Assembly (NCBI RefSeq): GCF_009712605.1 | Contig: NZ_WASO01000015.1 | Coordinates: 372,001 to 436,000 of the forward strand | DNA: 64,000 nucleotides | Reading direction: 5' to 3' | Source: Paludibacter sp. | Lineage (GTDB): Bacteria; Bacteroidota; Bacteroidia; Bacteroidales; Paludibacteraceae | In this document: piece after piece, positions 33,284 to 42,566 of the stretch | How positions within the stretch are numbered: position 1 is the first letter of the stretch | Layout of the letters: each line of letters starts with the position of its first letter | Made by a program: the position numbers and the translations under genes | The notes under the pieces: generated by a model | Database searches by the model: none | What the model saw: only the letters and a program-made list of their open reading frames with translations | What the model was told of the DNA's origin: nothing

Positions 33284-33903
33284 AATAACGTGTTTGTGAT
33301 AATTAGAAAGTATTGGTTAAGATTAAAAAGTCACACAGGTCGTAATGCTGAACCATAATATTTCGGATTATACATTTTTTGTATATCCTTTCCATTATTA
33401 TGGTATTAATATCTGAAGATAATATTGTTGTATGAAAAAAGCAATTTTTGCCAAATTTTGAAACCTTTCCTACAACTTACTTATCTACAGCTTTCAACAA
33501 AATCATTGTTTCAAAAGTAGCAAATTGTTTGGATAAACGCTGATTCTTTATTCTTTATTAATGTTAAAATTATCATGACCTAATAGGATGCTTATATATG
33601 CTTAAATAGCGGTAAAACAGCATCATAAATTGGGTTACCACTTTACGTAATCTGAACAACGATGAAAATGTAAGTTATGTTAACAGATTTCAGTCTTTAT
33701 ACTTTATGAAGGTTTGGAGAGATGATGTTGAACAAAGAAATTTAGCTTGAATTTAGAAGCACGAAAAGCCCATGTTTTGGAAAGAACTAATAAAAATGAA
33801 ATAGCTTTCAATAACTGCACGGAATTTAAATAGAGCGCCAGAGGTGAGCTTCATGAATTTCACAACTTCGATTTCATGAAGTTTGACCCTAAATTGTCTC
33901 CCA
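33284..33903. other. Long intergenic region upstream of ppdK
   Basis: About 620 bases with no credible ORF. Seen in it: a minus-strand -7 candidate TACTTTTG (33512-33519) without a clear -33 element, which would give ppdK a leader of about 220 bases; a dyad TATACAT..GTATA near 33371; and a 9-bp inverted repeat at 33849-33881. I recognise no tRNA or riboswitch. Confidence 0.45.
33849..33881. repeat. Inverted repeat CTTCATGAA...TTCATGAAG
   Basis: 9-bp perfect arms with a 15-base loop, no T-run next to it; function unknown. Confidence 0.4.
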
Positions 33904-33940
33904 TAAAAAAAGAGACCTGAGGATAAGTTCAGGTCTCTTT
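33904..33940 (-). terminator. Rho-independent terminator of the LD-carboxypeptidase gene
   Basis: Perfect 12-bp stem AAAGAGACCTGA / TCAGGTCTCTTT, loop of eight; the T-run on the minus strand is from the A-run at 33905-33911. Confidence 0.9.
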
Positions 33941-33986
33941 GAGTAATATATGGATCAGAAGATCTCTCCGTTCTGAAATAGGAACT

Positions 33987-34874
33987 TTAGAAGTTCAATT
34001 TAGCTCCATCATTTGTGACGTTCATTGTAGTTTGAACGCCAAAGGGTATTGAATAATTATCGTCAATATGACCCGCCTGAAATCCAAACAGGGTAGGGTA
34101 GTTGTACTCGGAGACAGCATCAGCTATTAGCTCGTAAACTGTAGTTTTCATATCTTCGTCTTCATCGTATTCATTAAATTGACCGACAATGAGACCGGAA
34201 ATTTGTTCCAGAATACCTCCAATTTTAAGATTCCATATATACCTGTCGATTTGATATGGCTTTTCTCCTATGTCCTCAATGAATAAAATTTTATCTTCCG
34301 GATCAATATCAAAATGAGTTCCTCTCATGCCGCACATCACCGCCAGATTCCCTCCAATTATTTTGCCCTGACACTTCCCGGTTCTGTTTAGCGGATGTGG
34401 CATAATGTCAGTATATTCCGAAAGTTCACCAAAAAGCAGTTGTTTCAAACGATCGGCTGCCTCTCCGTTAGCGCTAATGTCTTTTGCCATAATGCCATGA
34501 AGCGAAGAAATATCGTAAGCCGCAATAGCAAGGTGGAGTATCGTGATGTCGCTAAATCCAATTAACCATTTGGGATAAAGTTCGAAATGAGAAAAATCGA
34601 CATCGTCAATTATCTGTACAAGGCCATACCCACCCCGGCTGCAAAGCACTGCTTTAATGTCTTTTTGGTCAAAAGCCCATTGTAGGTCATCCAATCTTTC
34701 AGAAGGGGTACCTGCGTATCGCCCATATTGATTTTTAGCATTTTTGCCTATCAAAGGAGTCAATCCCCAGGATTCAAGAATGCTGGCAGCATTGTCAATC
34801 AGTGTCGGATCAATATTTCCGGATGGCGATATAATGGCGATTTTGTCACCATATTGTAGGTATGGAGGTTTCAT
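33987..34874 (-). CDS. ldcA: LD-carboxypeptidase (peptidase S66)
   Basis: Removes the terminal D-Ala from murein tetrapeptides during cell-wall recycling; cytosolic, as no signal peptide is seen. 295 residues. Start motif YGDKIAIISPSG, SRGGYGLVQIIDDVDF, nucleophile Ser in LIGFSDIT, the Glu in FIEDIGEKPYQIDR and the His in GFQAGHIDDNYSIPFG form the expected Ser-Glu-His set. 39 bases downstream of hflX, so probably cotranscribed with it. Confidence 0.93.
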   Translation of the reverse strand: MKPPYLQYGDKIAIISPSGNIDPTLIDNAASILESWGLTPLIGKNAKNQYGRYAGTPSERLDDLQWAFDQKDIKAVLCSRGGYGLVQIIDDVDFSHFELYPKWLIGFSDITILHLAIAAYDISSLHGIMAKDISANGEAADRLKQLLFGELSEYTDIMPHPLNRTGKCQGKIIGGNLAVMCGMRGTHFDIDPEDKILFIEDIGEKPYQIDRYIWNLKIGGILEQISGLIVGQFNEYDEDEDMKTTVYELIADAVSEYNYPTLFGFQAGHIDDNYSIPFGVQTTMNVTNDGAKLNF

Positions 34875-34913
34875 GGTTACATGTTTTTTACAGTTTGAGG
34901 CGAAAGTTCATCT

Positions 34914-36131
34914 TTAATCAAAATCCTCTTCTGTATAATTTTGATATAAAAAGTCGTTGTATGGAAAGCGGGTAATATGAATTTCTTTGACCTTGCCATA
35001 GAAAAGTGATCTCAAAGCGTCGATGTTTGTTCTGTTTTTGGCCGATATAAAAATACAATTGTCGTGCATTTTTGCCATCCACGTTTGCTCTAGTTCTGCA
35101 AGACTTATATTCTCTTTTGTGAGAGGTGTCAGGTCATCTTCTGCTTTAGGAGTATAAGTAAATGCATCAGTTTTATTAAAGACAACAATGGTAGGCTTTT
35201 CTTCTTTATTGATGTCAATAAGCGTTTTGTTCACAATTTCATACTGTTCTTCAAAGTTCGGATGCGAAATGTCGACTACATGTACGAGCAAATCAGCTTC
35301 ACGGACTTCGTCTAACGTAGACTTGAATGATTCAACCAGATGATGGGGGAGTTTTCTGATAAAGCCTACAGTATCTGTCAATAGAAAGGGCAAATTATCA
35401 ATGATGACTTTTCTTACTGTGGTGTCAAGAGTCGCAAATAATTTGTTTTCTGCAAAAACATCCGATTTGCTCAATAAGTTCATCAAGGTTGATTTTCCAA
35501 CGTTGGTATAACCGACTAAAGCCACCCTCACCATTTTGCCTCTGTTTTTTCGTTGCGAAGCTTTTTGCTTATCAATAGCTTTAAGTTCTTCCTTGAGTAA
35601 GGAAATCTTTGTGAGAATGATACGTCTGTCGGTTTCAATTTGGGCTTCACCCGGACCGCGCATACCGATACCTCCTCTTTGACGTTCAAGATGAGTCCAC
35701 ATTCTGGTCAGACGTGGTAACAAGTATTGGTATTGGGCAAGCTCCACCTGTGTCTTGGCATGAGCCGTTTGGGCTCTCTTGGCAAAAATGTCTAGAATCA
35801 GATTGGTTCTGTCTAATACTTTTATTTGGAGAGCGTCTTCAATGTTTTTAAGTTGTGCCGGAGTCAGTTCATCATCGAAGACAATCATTCCGATTTCTTC
35901 ATTGTCGATGATGTAATTTTTAATTTCCTCCAGTTTCCCTTGTCCTACAAATGTTTTAGGATGGGGATAATCCAAGCGCTGGAAGAATTTTTTTACAGGA
36001 ATAGCGCCTGCTGTTTCGGCAAGAAAAGCAAGTTCAGACAAATATTCTTTTGCCTGTTGTTCATTTTGTTCTCTGGTGATTAAGCCCACGAGAACTGTTT
36101 GTTCTGAATAAATTTCGGTTTGTTCAATCAT
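34914..36131 (-). CDS. hflX: Ribosome-associated GTPase HflX
   Basis: GTPase that splits or rescues stalled ribosomes, often in stress. 405 residues. HflX N-terminal domain with the Gly-rich GGIGMRGPGEAQIETDRR (153-170), then the G domain: GYTNVGKST (207-215), DTVGFI (253-258), NKTD (319-322). A terminator hairpin lies between it and tonB upstream on this strand, so it may depend on read-through or on a promoter in the 68-base gap that I cannot identify. Confidence 0.95.
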   Translation of the reverse strand: MIEQTEIYSEQTVLVGLITREQNEQQAKEYLSELAFLAETAGAIPVKKFFQRLDYPHPKTFVGQGKLEEIKNYIIDNEEIGMIVFDDELTPAQLKNIEDALQIKVLDRTNLILDIFAKRAQTAHAKTQVELAQYQYLLPRLTRMWTHLERQRGGIGMRGPGEAQIETDRRIILTKISLLKEELKAIDKQKASQRKNRGKMVRVALVGYTNVGKSTLMNLLSKSDVFAENKLFATLDTTVRKVIIDNLPFLLTDTVGFIRKLPHHLVESFKSTLDEVREADLLVHVVDISHPNFEEQYEIVNKTLIDINKEEKPTIVVFNKTDAFTYTPKAEDDLTPLTKENISLAELEQTWMAKMHDNCIFISAKNRTNIDALRSLFYGKVKEIHITRFPYNDFLYQNYTEEDFD

Positions 36132-36144
36132 ATATTATTCAAGT

Positions 36145-36180
36145 AAAAAAACCGTTTGACATTGTGCCAAACGGTTTTTT
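36145..36180 (-). terminator. Terminator after tonB
   Basis: Stem AAAAAACCGTTTG / CAAACGGTTTTTT with a nine-base loop, A/T runs on both sides, so it works in either direction. It separates tonB from hflX. Confidence 0.85.
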
Positions 36181-36199
36181 CTAATATCAAGTGTAAAGA

Positions 36200-36964
36200 C
36201 TACTGCAACTTAAAGTTTACAGGAAGTGTATATTTTACACGAACGGGTTGGTTACGTTGTTTTCCAGGTGTCCATCTGGGCATGCTTTGGATTACACGTA
36301 CAGCTTCTTTATCGAGGCTTGGGTCAACACCACGTACAACTTGTACATCGACGATAGAACCGTCTTTATTAACCACAAACTGACAAATAACGCGTCCTTG
36401 AATACCGTTTTCCTGAGCAACTACCGGGTATTTGATGTTTTTAGCCAAGTAGCTTGCAACATCGCCATCCGGGAATGCCGGCATTTCTTCTACAATAGTA
36501 AATACTTCTTCCGGAGCTTGTTTTACTTCAACTACCGGTTCTACTTTCGGAGCTTCTACCACAGGAGGAGGTCCGCCTGTTTCTACCATGATCACCTGTT
36601 TACCAAAGTCTTTAGTAACCTGAGTTGTGTCAGTAGTAACTTTAGGAGCCACAAACTTCACCTGCTCAACTATCTTCTCTGCGGGAGGAGGAGGAGGAGG
36701 AGGAGGAGGAGCATCCTTTTGTTTGGTAATTTCAACCGAAGTTTCAACCTGTACTTTTTTTCCTATGTTTTCCTTATCAAGGAAACTTTTTATCAAAGGG
36801 TAAGCAATTACAGCTCCCAGAAGGAATAGTCCGATGGCCAACGAAATAAGTACATATTTCTTGTACTTTTTCCGGAGCTGATAAGAACCGTATTCTTTGT
36901 TACGATTCTTGAAGACCATTTCTTCAAGTGATTCTATATACTGTTTTTCATTAGTCATAGCCAT
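36200..36964 (-). CDS. tonB: Energy transducer TonB
   Basis: Carries proton-motive energy from ExbB/ExbD to outer-membrane TonB-dependent transporters. 254 residues: cytosolic N-terminus with FKNRNKEYGSYQLRKKYKKY, one TM at about 38-58, a Pro-rich periplasmic spacer (nine Pro in a row near residue 90, then Val/Pro/Glu-rich), and the TonB C-terminal domain (YPVVAQENGIQGRVICQFVV, SMPRWTPGKQRNQPVRVKYT). Last gene of the exbB-exbD-exbD-tonB operon, 23 bases after the second exbD. Confidence 0.95.
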   Translation of the reverse strand: MAMTNEKQYIESLEEMVFKNRNKEYGSYQLRKKYKKYVLISLAIGLFLLGAVIAYPLIKSFLDKENIGKKVQVETSVEITKQKDAPPPPPPPPPAEKIVEQVKFVAPKVTTDTTQVTKDFGKQVIMVETGGPPPVVEAPKVEPVVEVKQAPEEVFTIVEEMPAFPDGDVASYLAKNIKYPVVAQENGIQGRVICQFVVNKDGSIVDVQVVRGVDPSLDKEAVRVIQSMPRWTPGKQRNQPVRVKYTLPVNFKLQ

Positions 36965-36987
36965 TTTCTTTCAGTATTAATTCACAA

Positions 36988-37614
36988 CTATCTGGGTTGT
37001 GCTTTAAGCAATGCCTTTTCAGCACTACTCAAATCAACAATCGCATAGCTAGCTATGTTTGTAATTGCCATTTCATCTACAATAGAGACGATATCTTTGT
37101 ACTTAGCGGAATCATCTGCTTTTATCAAAATGATAGGACCAACATTATCATCTTTTTTCAGACTTTTAATGTGTTCCTCTGCAGCAGCATCCGATACGTG
37201 AATTTTACCTTTAACCCGGCTGTCGTTGTATTCTGTAATTTTGGTAAATAGATCTTTGTTTTTCAACAAAAGAACTTTTCTGATACCATCTTTACTGAAA
37301 TTAGATTTTACAAATTGAGGCTGGGGTTTTCCCGGTTCAATCGCACCCACATAATAATATACACGATCGCTGTCAGTTAAAAGAATGTTCAACGTACGTC
37401 TAGCATCAATTTTAGGCGGTACCGTTTTATCATCCTTCTCAGGCATCGTAATAGTCATTATTTTGGGCTTACTGAACGCGGCGGTAAGAATAAAGAACGT
37501 CAACAAAAGACACATCAAGTCCACCATCGGTGTCATATCGATCCGGCCAGGATGTTTTTTGGGGCGTTTCTTTGCACCTTTCTGCGCTTTTTCTTCTGTA
37601 ACTACTTCACCCAT
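36988..37614 (-). CDS. exbD: ExbD/TolR-family transporter subunit (second copy)
   Basis: 208 residues. Cytosolic N-terminus, one TM helix carrying the proton-carrying Asp in RIDMTPMVDLMCLLLTFFIL (about 25-44), then a periplasmic domain of about 150 residues. Longer than E. coli ExbD (141), as is common in Bacteroidetes. It pairs with the 37662-38300 gene; two different ExbD subunits beside one ExbB may form a hetero-oligomer. Confidence 0.92.
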   Translation of the reverse strand: MGEVVTEEKAQKGAKKRPKKHPGRIDMTPMVDLMCLLLTFFILTAAFSKPKIMTITMPEKDDKTVPPKIDARRTLNILLTDSDRVYYYVGAIEPGKPQPQFVKSNFSKDGIRKVLLLKNKDLFTKITEYNDSRVKGKIHVSDAAAEEHIKSLKKDDNVGPIILIKADDSAKYKDIVSIVDEMAITNIASYAIVDLSSAEKALLKAQPR

Positions 37615-37661
37615 AATTTTTTATGTTATATCTGTTAGATAAATCTTTTTCTCAGTTAATC

Positions 37662-38300
37662 CTATTGTTTAGGAATATCTTTAATTCCGACTTCTTGTTT
37701 GTCGTACGTGGTCACGAAATTAAACTTGTTAATTCCGTTCTTTTGAATCAAGTCCAACACTTTCTTAACAACAGGATAGGGTGCATTTCCATCAGCTTTG
37801 ATCGCAACTTGAGCCTGTGAATTGACAAAGCGAGCTTTGTTCAACCACCATGCAAATTGGTTGTCAATAGAGTCTGTTGGAATACCAACCTGAAATTTAT
37901 CAGATTCTTTCGAATCTTCAGTGTTAAGCCATTGTTTCAAATAAGCCATAGGCATACCGAAAGAACTTTTTCTTGAGAATTGTGTAATTTCTTTCGGTGT
38001 AAAACTAATTTTATACTGATCACCCATGGCTTTTAATAATTCCGCACGAAAATGTTTGGAAGTATCCTTCCCGTTGTCGAAATTGAAATAGATTTTTTTA
38101 TCCGTAGAAATGAAAATAGTCATAATATCATTATCCGGAGCAACTTTCTCCGATACTGAATTAGGTATTGTCAATTTTGCCGGATCAACAGGACGAAACG
38201 TAGCAGTCAAAATAAAGAAAGTAAGCAGCAGCGAAAATAAGTCCACCATAGGCGTCATGTCTATGTGTGGTGATCTCGCAATTGATTTTATTTTTGGCAT
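37662..38300 (-). CDS. exbD: ExbD/TolR-family transporter subunit (first copy)
   Basis: 212 residues with the same layout: short basic N-terminus, TM with HIDMTPMVDLFSLLLTFFIL (about 12-31), then a periplasmic domain ending YDKQEVGIKDIPKQ. 63 bases after exbB and 47 before the second exbD. The TM motif is nearly identical between the two copies, but the periplasmic parts differ much, so they are not a recent duplication. Confidence 0.92.
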   Translation of the reverse strand: MPKIKSIARSPHIDMTPMVDLFSLLLTFFILTATFRPVDPAKLTIPNSVSEKVAPDNDIMTIFISTDKKIYFNFDNGKDTSKHFRAELLKAMGDQYKISFTPKEITQFSRKSSFGMPMAYLKQWLNTEDSKESDKFQVGIPTDSIDNQFAWWLNKARFVNSQAQVAIKADGNAPYPVVKKVLDLIQKNGINKFNFVTTYDKQEVGIKDIPKQ

Positions 38301-38363
38301 GGAATTATTATTTAATTGTTCTTCTAATTAATTTTTTAATAAGTCCGCCTGCTTATTCCCTCT

Positions 38364-39188
38364 TTATTTTGTGGAAGCTGCAAACGATTGTACTAAGCTA
38401 AAACCTGCTTCGTCAATTTTATATGTGAAGTTGTCAATACGGGTTGAGAAGTAGTTGTACAAAATGATTGCCAACAAAGAACCACCGATACCGAATGCTG
38501 TGTTAATAAGAGCTTCAGAGATACCAGTTGACAAAGCAACAGCATCAGGAGCACCAGCAGTTGCCAAAGCAGCAAAAGCACGGATCATACCTAATACAGT
38601 ACCCATAAGACCGGTTAACACGGAGATAGAAGCGATAGTAGAAATAATTACAACGTTGCGAGAAAGAATAGGTAATTCAAGAGCTGTAGCTTCTTCGAAT
38701 TCTTTTTGCAGAGCCAAAATTTTCTGATCTTTCGTCAGAGTAGATTCTGTTTGCAGTGCACGGTAACGAAGAAGACCAGCTTTCAATACGTTAGCCAATG
38801 AACCTTTTTGTTTGTCACAGCGAACGAGTGCTTCTTCGATTTTGTCGTTTTTCAAATCTTCCTGAACATTTTTTACAAATACATTCAAACGACCTTTACC
38901 GGCAGCCTGACCTAAAGAAATAAAACGTTCGATTGTAAAGATGATCAATACTAAGTTGATGGTCATCAACAGAGGTACGATAAATCCCCCTTTGTAGATA
39001 ATAGCTAAGTAGTTGCCGGGTAAACCTTTTCCTTCAGGGTTGCCACCTTCAAAGTTAATGGGGTTACCCATGATGAAATGGTAAACTAATGCGCACACCA
39101 CAAAAGCAACTAGAATGGCGACGATAGTCATGGTGGATCTTAGTGCATCCCCCAATTTCTGTTCTTTTTTTTGATTTGTCTTGCTCAT
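38364..39188 (-). CDS. exbB: ExbB/MotA/TolQ-family proton channel
   Basis: 274-residue inner-membrane channel of the TonB motor. Three TM segments (about 17-37, 70-90, 175-240 region), with the conserved Thr/Gly-rich stretch ISVLTGLMGTVLGMIRAFAA and the last helix STGISEALINTAFGIGGSLL. An extra N-terminal TM precedes the usual one, as seen in many Bacteroidetes copies. First gene of its operon, behind the promoter at 39239-39267. Confidence 0.93.
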   Translation of the reverse strand: MSKTNQKKEQKLGDALRSTMTIVAILVAFVVCALVYHFIMGNPINFEGGNPEGKGLPGNYLAIIYKGGFIVPLLMTINLVLIIFTIERFISLGQAAGKGRLNVFVKNVQEDLKNDKIEEALVRCDKQKGSLANVLKAGLLRYRALQTESTLTKDQKILALQKEFEEATALELPILSRNVVIISTIASISVLTGLMGTVLGMIRAFAALATAGAPDAVALSTGISEALINTAFGIGGSLLAIILYNYFSTRIDNFTYKIDEAGFSLVQSFAASTK

Positions 39189-39238
39189 TGTAAAAAAAAT
39201 TTAATGGTTTGAGTTGATAATTTGTTTTCTTACGAATG

Positions 39239-39267
39239 CAAAGGTAAAAAAATATTTATTATCCCAA
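39239..39267 (-). promoter_or_regulatory. Promoter of the exbB-exbD-exbD-tonB operon
   Basis: On the minus strand TTG, 18 bases, TACCTTTG; start near 39233, about 45 bases before the ATG. Confidence 0.58.
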
Positions 39268-39338
39268 TGCACGTAAATTTGTTTTTGTAGTTGGAAAATT
39301 ACTTTTTTTATTTTTTTTGAAGGTCAGTCCAAAGAGTG

Positions 39339-39386
39339 TCTAAGATTCTTTTAATTAGTGATATTTCTAAATAAAAGAATCTTAGA
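39339..39386. repeat. 15-bp perfect inverted repeat
   Basis: TCTAAGATTCTTTTA (39339-39353) and TAAAAGAATCTTAGA (39372-39386) around an 18-base loop, 17 bases after the TPR gene stop. There is no T-run, so it is not a classic terminator; it may be an mRNA end-protecting or processing hairpin. Confidence 0.65.
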
Positions 39387-39403
39387 TTTGATGTTAAATA
39401 GAA

Positions 39404-41107
39404 TTATTTTTTGACTGCAGGACGATTCATGGTTTTCTCAATCACGTCATTGATCTTTTTCGCATTAGAGTCGTTAGGATCGATTTCTAATACTTTATTC
39501 CCGTATTCAATAGCTTTACGACCGATTTCGTGAGATTTCGTTGAGTTGAACTGTAGAAAATAATAATAATTCAGGTATGAATAAGCTTCTTTTCTTTCTG
39601 CTTTATATTTATCGGCTTCTGCCTGAGTTTTTTCAATCAACGTTTGATATGCATTTAATGCAGCTCCGGTTTTACTATCCGGGTCAGTCTGTGAAAGTGA
39701 TCTTGCCTTCCAGAGGTAGCTTCCATAAAATGTCGGAACTTTTTCAATCAGCAAAGTAAATGTGCTATCTGCTTTCAAGAATTGTTGTGTTGTATAATAG
39801 GCTTTACCTAAGTAATAATAATCCTGAACAGTTTTGAAAGGAGTCGCAAGTTTCTTTTGGTAAGCTTCAATAGCTTTGCTGTAAGCATTACATGTGGTGA
39901 AAGAAGCTGCGGCTTCTGAAAGATAATCAACGCGAACAGTGTCCAGAGAATAAGCTTTCATGAGATATGTGCCGGCAATTGAATCTTGTTTCAATTTTGC
40001 AAATGAGCGACCCAGATAAGCATAATCAGAAGGACGTACGCTTTCTTCCGGTGCTTTTTTGAAAAATGTTTCAAGAGCGTCTTTTGCTTCTGAATATTTG
40101 CCGATTTCATAGTTAGAATATGCAAGAGCACGATAAAGGTCGGTATTTGCTGCATTAGATGAAATTGCATTTTGTGCTTGTTTAGCCACTTCTGCAAAGT
40201 CTTTCAGCTCAAACAAAGTGTTGATGTACTGCATTTGAGCATCTGTGTTCCCAGACGACAATTCAAGGAATTTCTGGAAGTTTTGTTTTGCATCATTCGA
40301 ATTACCTAATTGTGCGTTAAGGAAGCCGAGTTCTTTATATGCAGGTGCATAAGATGCATCCAATTGAACTACTTGTTTGTAAGCCGTCAAACCGTCAGGA
40401 TAATTTTTTGAACGAACCCACAGGCGGCCGATACGTAATTGGGCAGCCGGCGACTTCGGATTGATTTTTGACGCCATATTGTAGTTGCGGATTGCATTTG
40501 ATCCGTCATTTAACAGGTAAATATACGCATCACCTTCAACAAGATAAATGTTGAAATCTTTGGGATTTAATTTTTCAGCCTGACGTAAAGCCGAGAAGAT
40601 CATAGCGGTGTCGTTTGTCATGCTGATGACATAAGCTTCTGCAATTTTAATATAAGCAGTTGCCTGATCTTCTTTCGCCATTTTAACTTTGTTTTGTTTG
40701 CTAGGTAATAAAGCTTTAGCCTGATTTATATACTCTTGAGCCTTAGCTGTGTTTTTAAGGAAGAGAGCAGACTCTGCCAATCCGATGAAGTTTAATGGAT
40801 TTGCAGCTTCTACACTTGTTCCTTTTTCAAACATTTTGGAAGCATCTGTAGTTGCTTTTTTGATATTTACAGCCAAAGTATCAGCCAAATATTTACGGAT
40901 GTAATAATCGCCGTAATAAAAATAATTGGTGCCATTCTGAGGTTGTTGCCCAAGGAGCGATTGATAGGCTTTGTTTGCATTCTCAAATTGTTCACTTTGC
41001 GTAAAACGGATTGCATCTTGTAAGGTTTGAGCTTTTGTGATGCTCACGCCGGCTACCCACAAGGCTACGCAAATAAATAGTCCGATTGTTTTTGTTTTTG
41101 ATGACAT
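39404..41107 (-). CDS. Exported tetratricopeptide-repeat protein
   Basis: 567 residues with a signal peptide (about 1-26, ends ITKAQ). The mature part is a TPR array through nearly the whole length, for example AYKELGFLNAQLGNSNDAKQ, AYSNYEIGKYSEAKDALETF and YYLGKAYYTTQQFLKADSTF. It is a periplasmic scaffold or binding protein; no enzyme domain is seen. 32 bases after the PstS-like gene and upstream of the TonB motor operon. Similar TPR and PstS-like genes next to exbB clusters are common in Bacteroidetes as I recall, so a role with TonB-driven transport is inferred. Confidence 0.88.
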   Translation of the reverse strand: MSSKTKTIGLFICVALWVAGVSITKAQTLQDAIRFTQSEQFENANKAYQSLLGQQPQNGTNYFYYGDYYIRKYLADTLAVNIKKATTDASKMFEKGTSVEAANPLNFIGLAESALFLKNTAKAQEYINQAKALLPSKQNKVKMAKEDQATAYIKIAEAYVISMTNDTAMIFSALRQAEKLNPKDFNIYLVEGDAYIYLLNDGSNAIRNYNMASKINPKSPAAQLRIGRLWVRSKNYPDGLTAYKQVVQLDASYAPAYKELGFLNAQLGNSNDAKQNFQKFLELSSGNTDAQMQYINTLFELKDFAEVAKQAQNAISSNAANTDLYRALAYSNYEIGKYSEAKDALETFFKKAPEESVRPSDYAYLGRSFAKLKQDSIAGTYLMKAYSLDTVRVDYLSEAAASFTTCNAYSKAIEAYQKKLATPFKTVQDYYYLGKAYYTTQQFLKADSTFTLLIEKVPTFYGSYLWKARSLSQTDPDSKTGAALNAYQTLIEKTQAEADKYKAERKEAYSYLNYYYFLQFNSTKSHEIGRKAIEYGNKVLEIDPNDSNAKKINDVIEKTMNRPAVKK

Positions 41108-41139
41108 AGATGTTCAAATTGAATATTAGTAGCTTATGT

Positions 41140-42099
41140 TTATTTCTTTAATTCGATAACTCTTATTGGAGCCGAAGCAGGAACCATTCCGGAACGAAGG
41201 ATGACAGTCTGACCTTTTTCGCCGGCAATAAAGGATGCTAACCCAATGCCTAATCCGTTGTAAGTTTGTCTGTTGATGAAATATACATCTCTGACAAACG
41301 GATATGACTGGTCTAGTATATATGCTTGGAATGGTTTGTAATAAGTGTCAGCATCCGTGCTTCCTTCGAATGCGGTAATGCCTGCAACCTGAGTTCTTTG
41401 TAAAAAGTTGTGAGAAATAGAGTCCTGAGGATCGCTGATCCAGTTAACACTTATAATTCCAATGGTTCCTTTGTCTTTTTCGACTGCATTAATTACCTGA
41501 TTGTTGGATGTGGATGCTGAAAATGTTGAAGGAAATTCTTTAATATTGAATTTTTCCATGAAATAGCGCACATTGGCAGACCCGTTTTTGTCGAACACCA
41601 TTTTAATGTTACCAAGTCCAGATCTTGGATCTATCTGATTCCAGCTTTTGATTTTTCCAAGGAAAATATCTCTTATCTGATCATATAGAAATTTATTCGT
41701 CTTATTGTTTTTGTTTACAATAAAAGCGACTGCATCATGAGCTATTAATGTTGTTGTGGGCACTATTAAATTGGCACGTAAATCGTCAATCTGTTTCTTA
41801 GATAACTGTTTCCCAATGACCATCGTTTGTATAGAGTCTTTTAGAAAAAGGTTTACAATATTGGTTTCAGCATCATATATGGTGTCGAAGGAAGCATTCT
41901 TATAAAAATTAGTGAATAAGTCAAACTGAGCTTCCATCATGAGTTTGTATGAATCATCGATACCAACCTTGATTTTTCCGGATGTGGGAGTGTCTAAGCT
42001 CTTATTTGTATTGCGTTGGCCGCACGATAACAGAACAATGCCACAAAGTGCAGTGGAAAATAAGACAATAATAAACGGGCGGATTGTATTGCGCTTCAT
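41140..42099 (-). CDS. PstS-like phosphate-binding lipoprotein
   Basis: 319 residues. Signal peptide with lipobox VLLSC (Cys26). The mature part is a PBP-like two-lobe domain: KVGIDDSYKLMMEAQFDLFT, VAFIVNKNNKTNKF and IRDIFLGKIKSWNQIDP (a PstS hallmark), plus GSANVRYFMEK and GTIGIISVNWIS. No pstCAB genes are nearby, so it may not feed an ABC importer; with the TonB motor genes next door it may sense or bind a ligand for the envelope. Phosphate as ligand is family inference. Confidence 0.87.
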   Translation of the reverse strand: MKRNTIRPFIIVLFSTALCGIVLLSCGQRNTNKSLDTPTSGKIKVGIDDSYKLMMEAQFDLFTNFYKNASFDTIYDAETNIVNLFLKDSIQTMVIGKQLSKKQIDDLRANLIVPTTTLIAHDAVAFIVNKNNKTNKFLYDQIRDIFLGKIKSWNQIDPRSGLGNIKMVFDKNGSANVRYFMEKFNIKEFPSTFSASTSNNQVINAVEKDKGTIGIISVNWISDPQDSISHNFLQRTQVAGITAFEGSTDADTYYKPFQAYILDQSYPFVRDVYFINRQTYNGLGIGLASFIAGEKGQTVILRSGMVPASAPIRVIELKK

Positions 42100-42144
42100 G
42101 ATAAGATGATTTTAGTTTAGTGAGAGATAATATAAAATAGTATT

Positions 42145-42384
42145 TTACTCTTCTCCTTCTTGAGCAGATTCCTTTCTGTCTCTTTTGGTCACCATGCGAG
42201 CCAGTCGGTAGCCTCCATATAATAGTAAAATGACTCCAATGATTATTCGAAGTTCACTTTGCAATCCTCCAAGATAAAATTGATGATTAAAAATAATATA
42301 CTGAGGATTAATAAGAAGCAATAACCCCAGAATGAAATACATGAGGATTACAGCAAAAGAAATGTACTTTCCAAACTTCTGCAT
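42145..42384 (-). CDS. Small membrane protein with two TM helices
   Basis: 79 residues: TM1 about 8-27 (SFAVILMYFILGLLLLINP), TM2 about 44-62 (LRIIIGVILLLYGGYRLA), then a charged tail KRDRKESAQEGEE. No family recognised. It begins the run small membrane protein - PstS-like - TPR, 45 bases before the PstS-like gene. Confidence 0.8.
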   Translation of the reverse strand: MQKFGKYISFAVILMYFILGLLLLINPQYIIFNHQFYLGGLQSELRIIIGVILLLYGGYRLARMVTKRDRKESAQEGEE

Positions 42385-42566
42385 TTGTTCTTTTTACTTA
42401 GGTTTTGGTTTTACCGTAGGGTTAATTTCAAACTGAAAGCTAAAATCACTATAAATTTATTGATCCTCTTCAAAGGAGCAACAATAAGACAAAAGTAGTA
42501 TTTTTTTTAGTGATTGTAATAGTTTTTGTTTTATTTCTGCTTTTTTTTGAAAATAGAAACACTTGG

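Noticed and set aside
36690-36715. GGAGGA tandem repeat
   Set aside because: It is the complement of Pro codons in the TonB proline-rich spacer; coding, not an independent repeat element.
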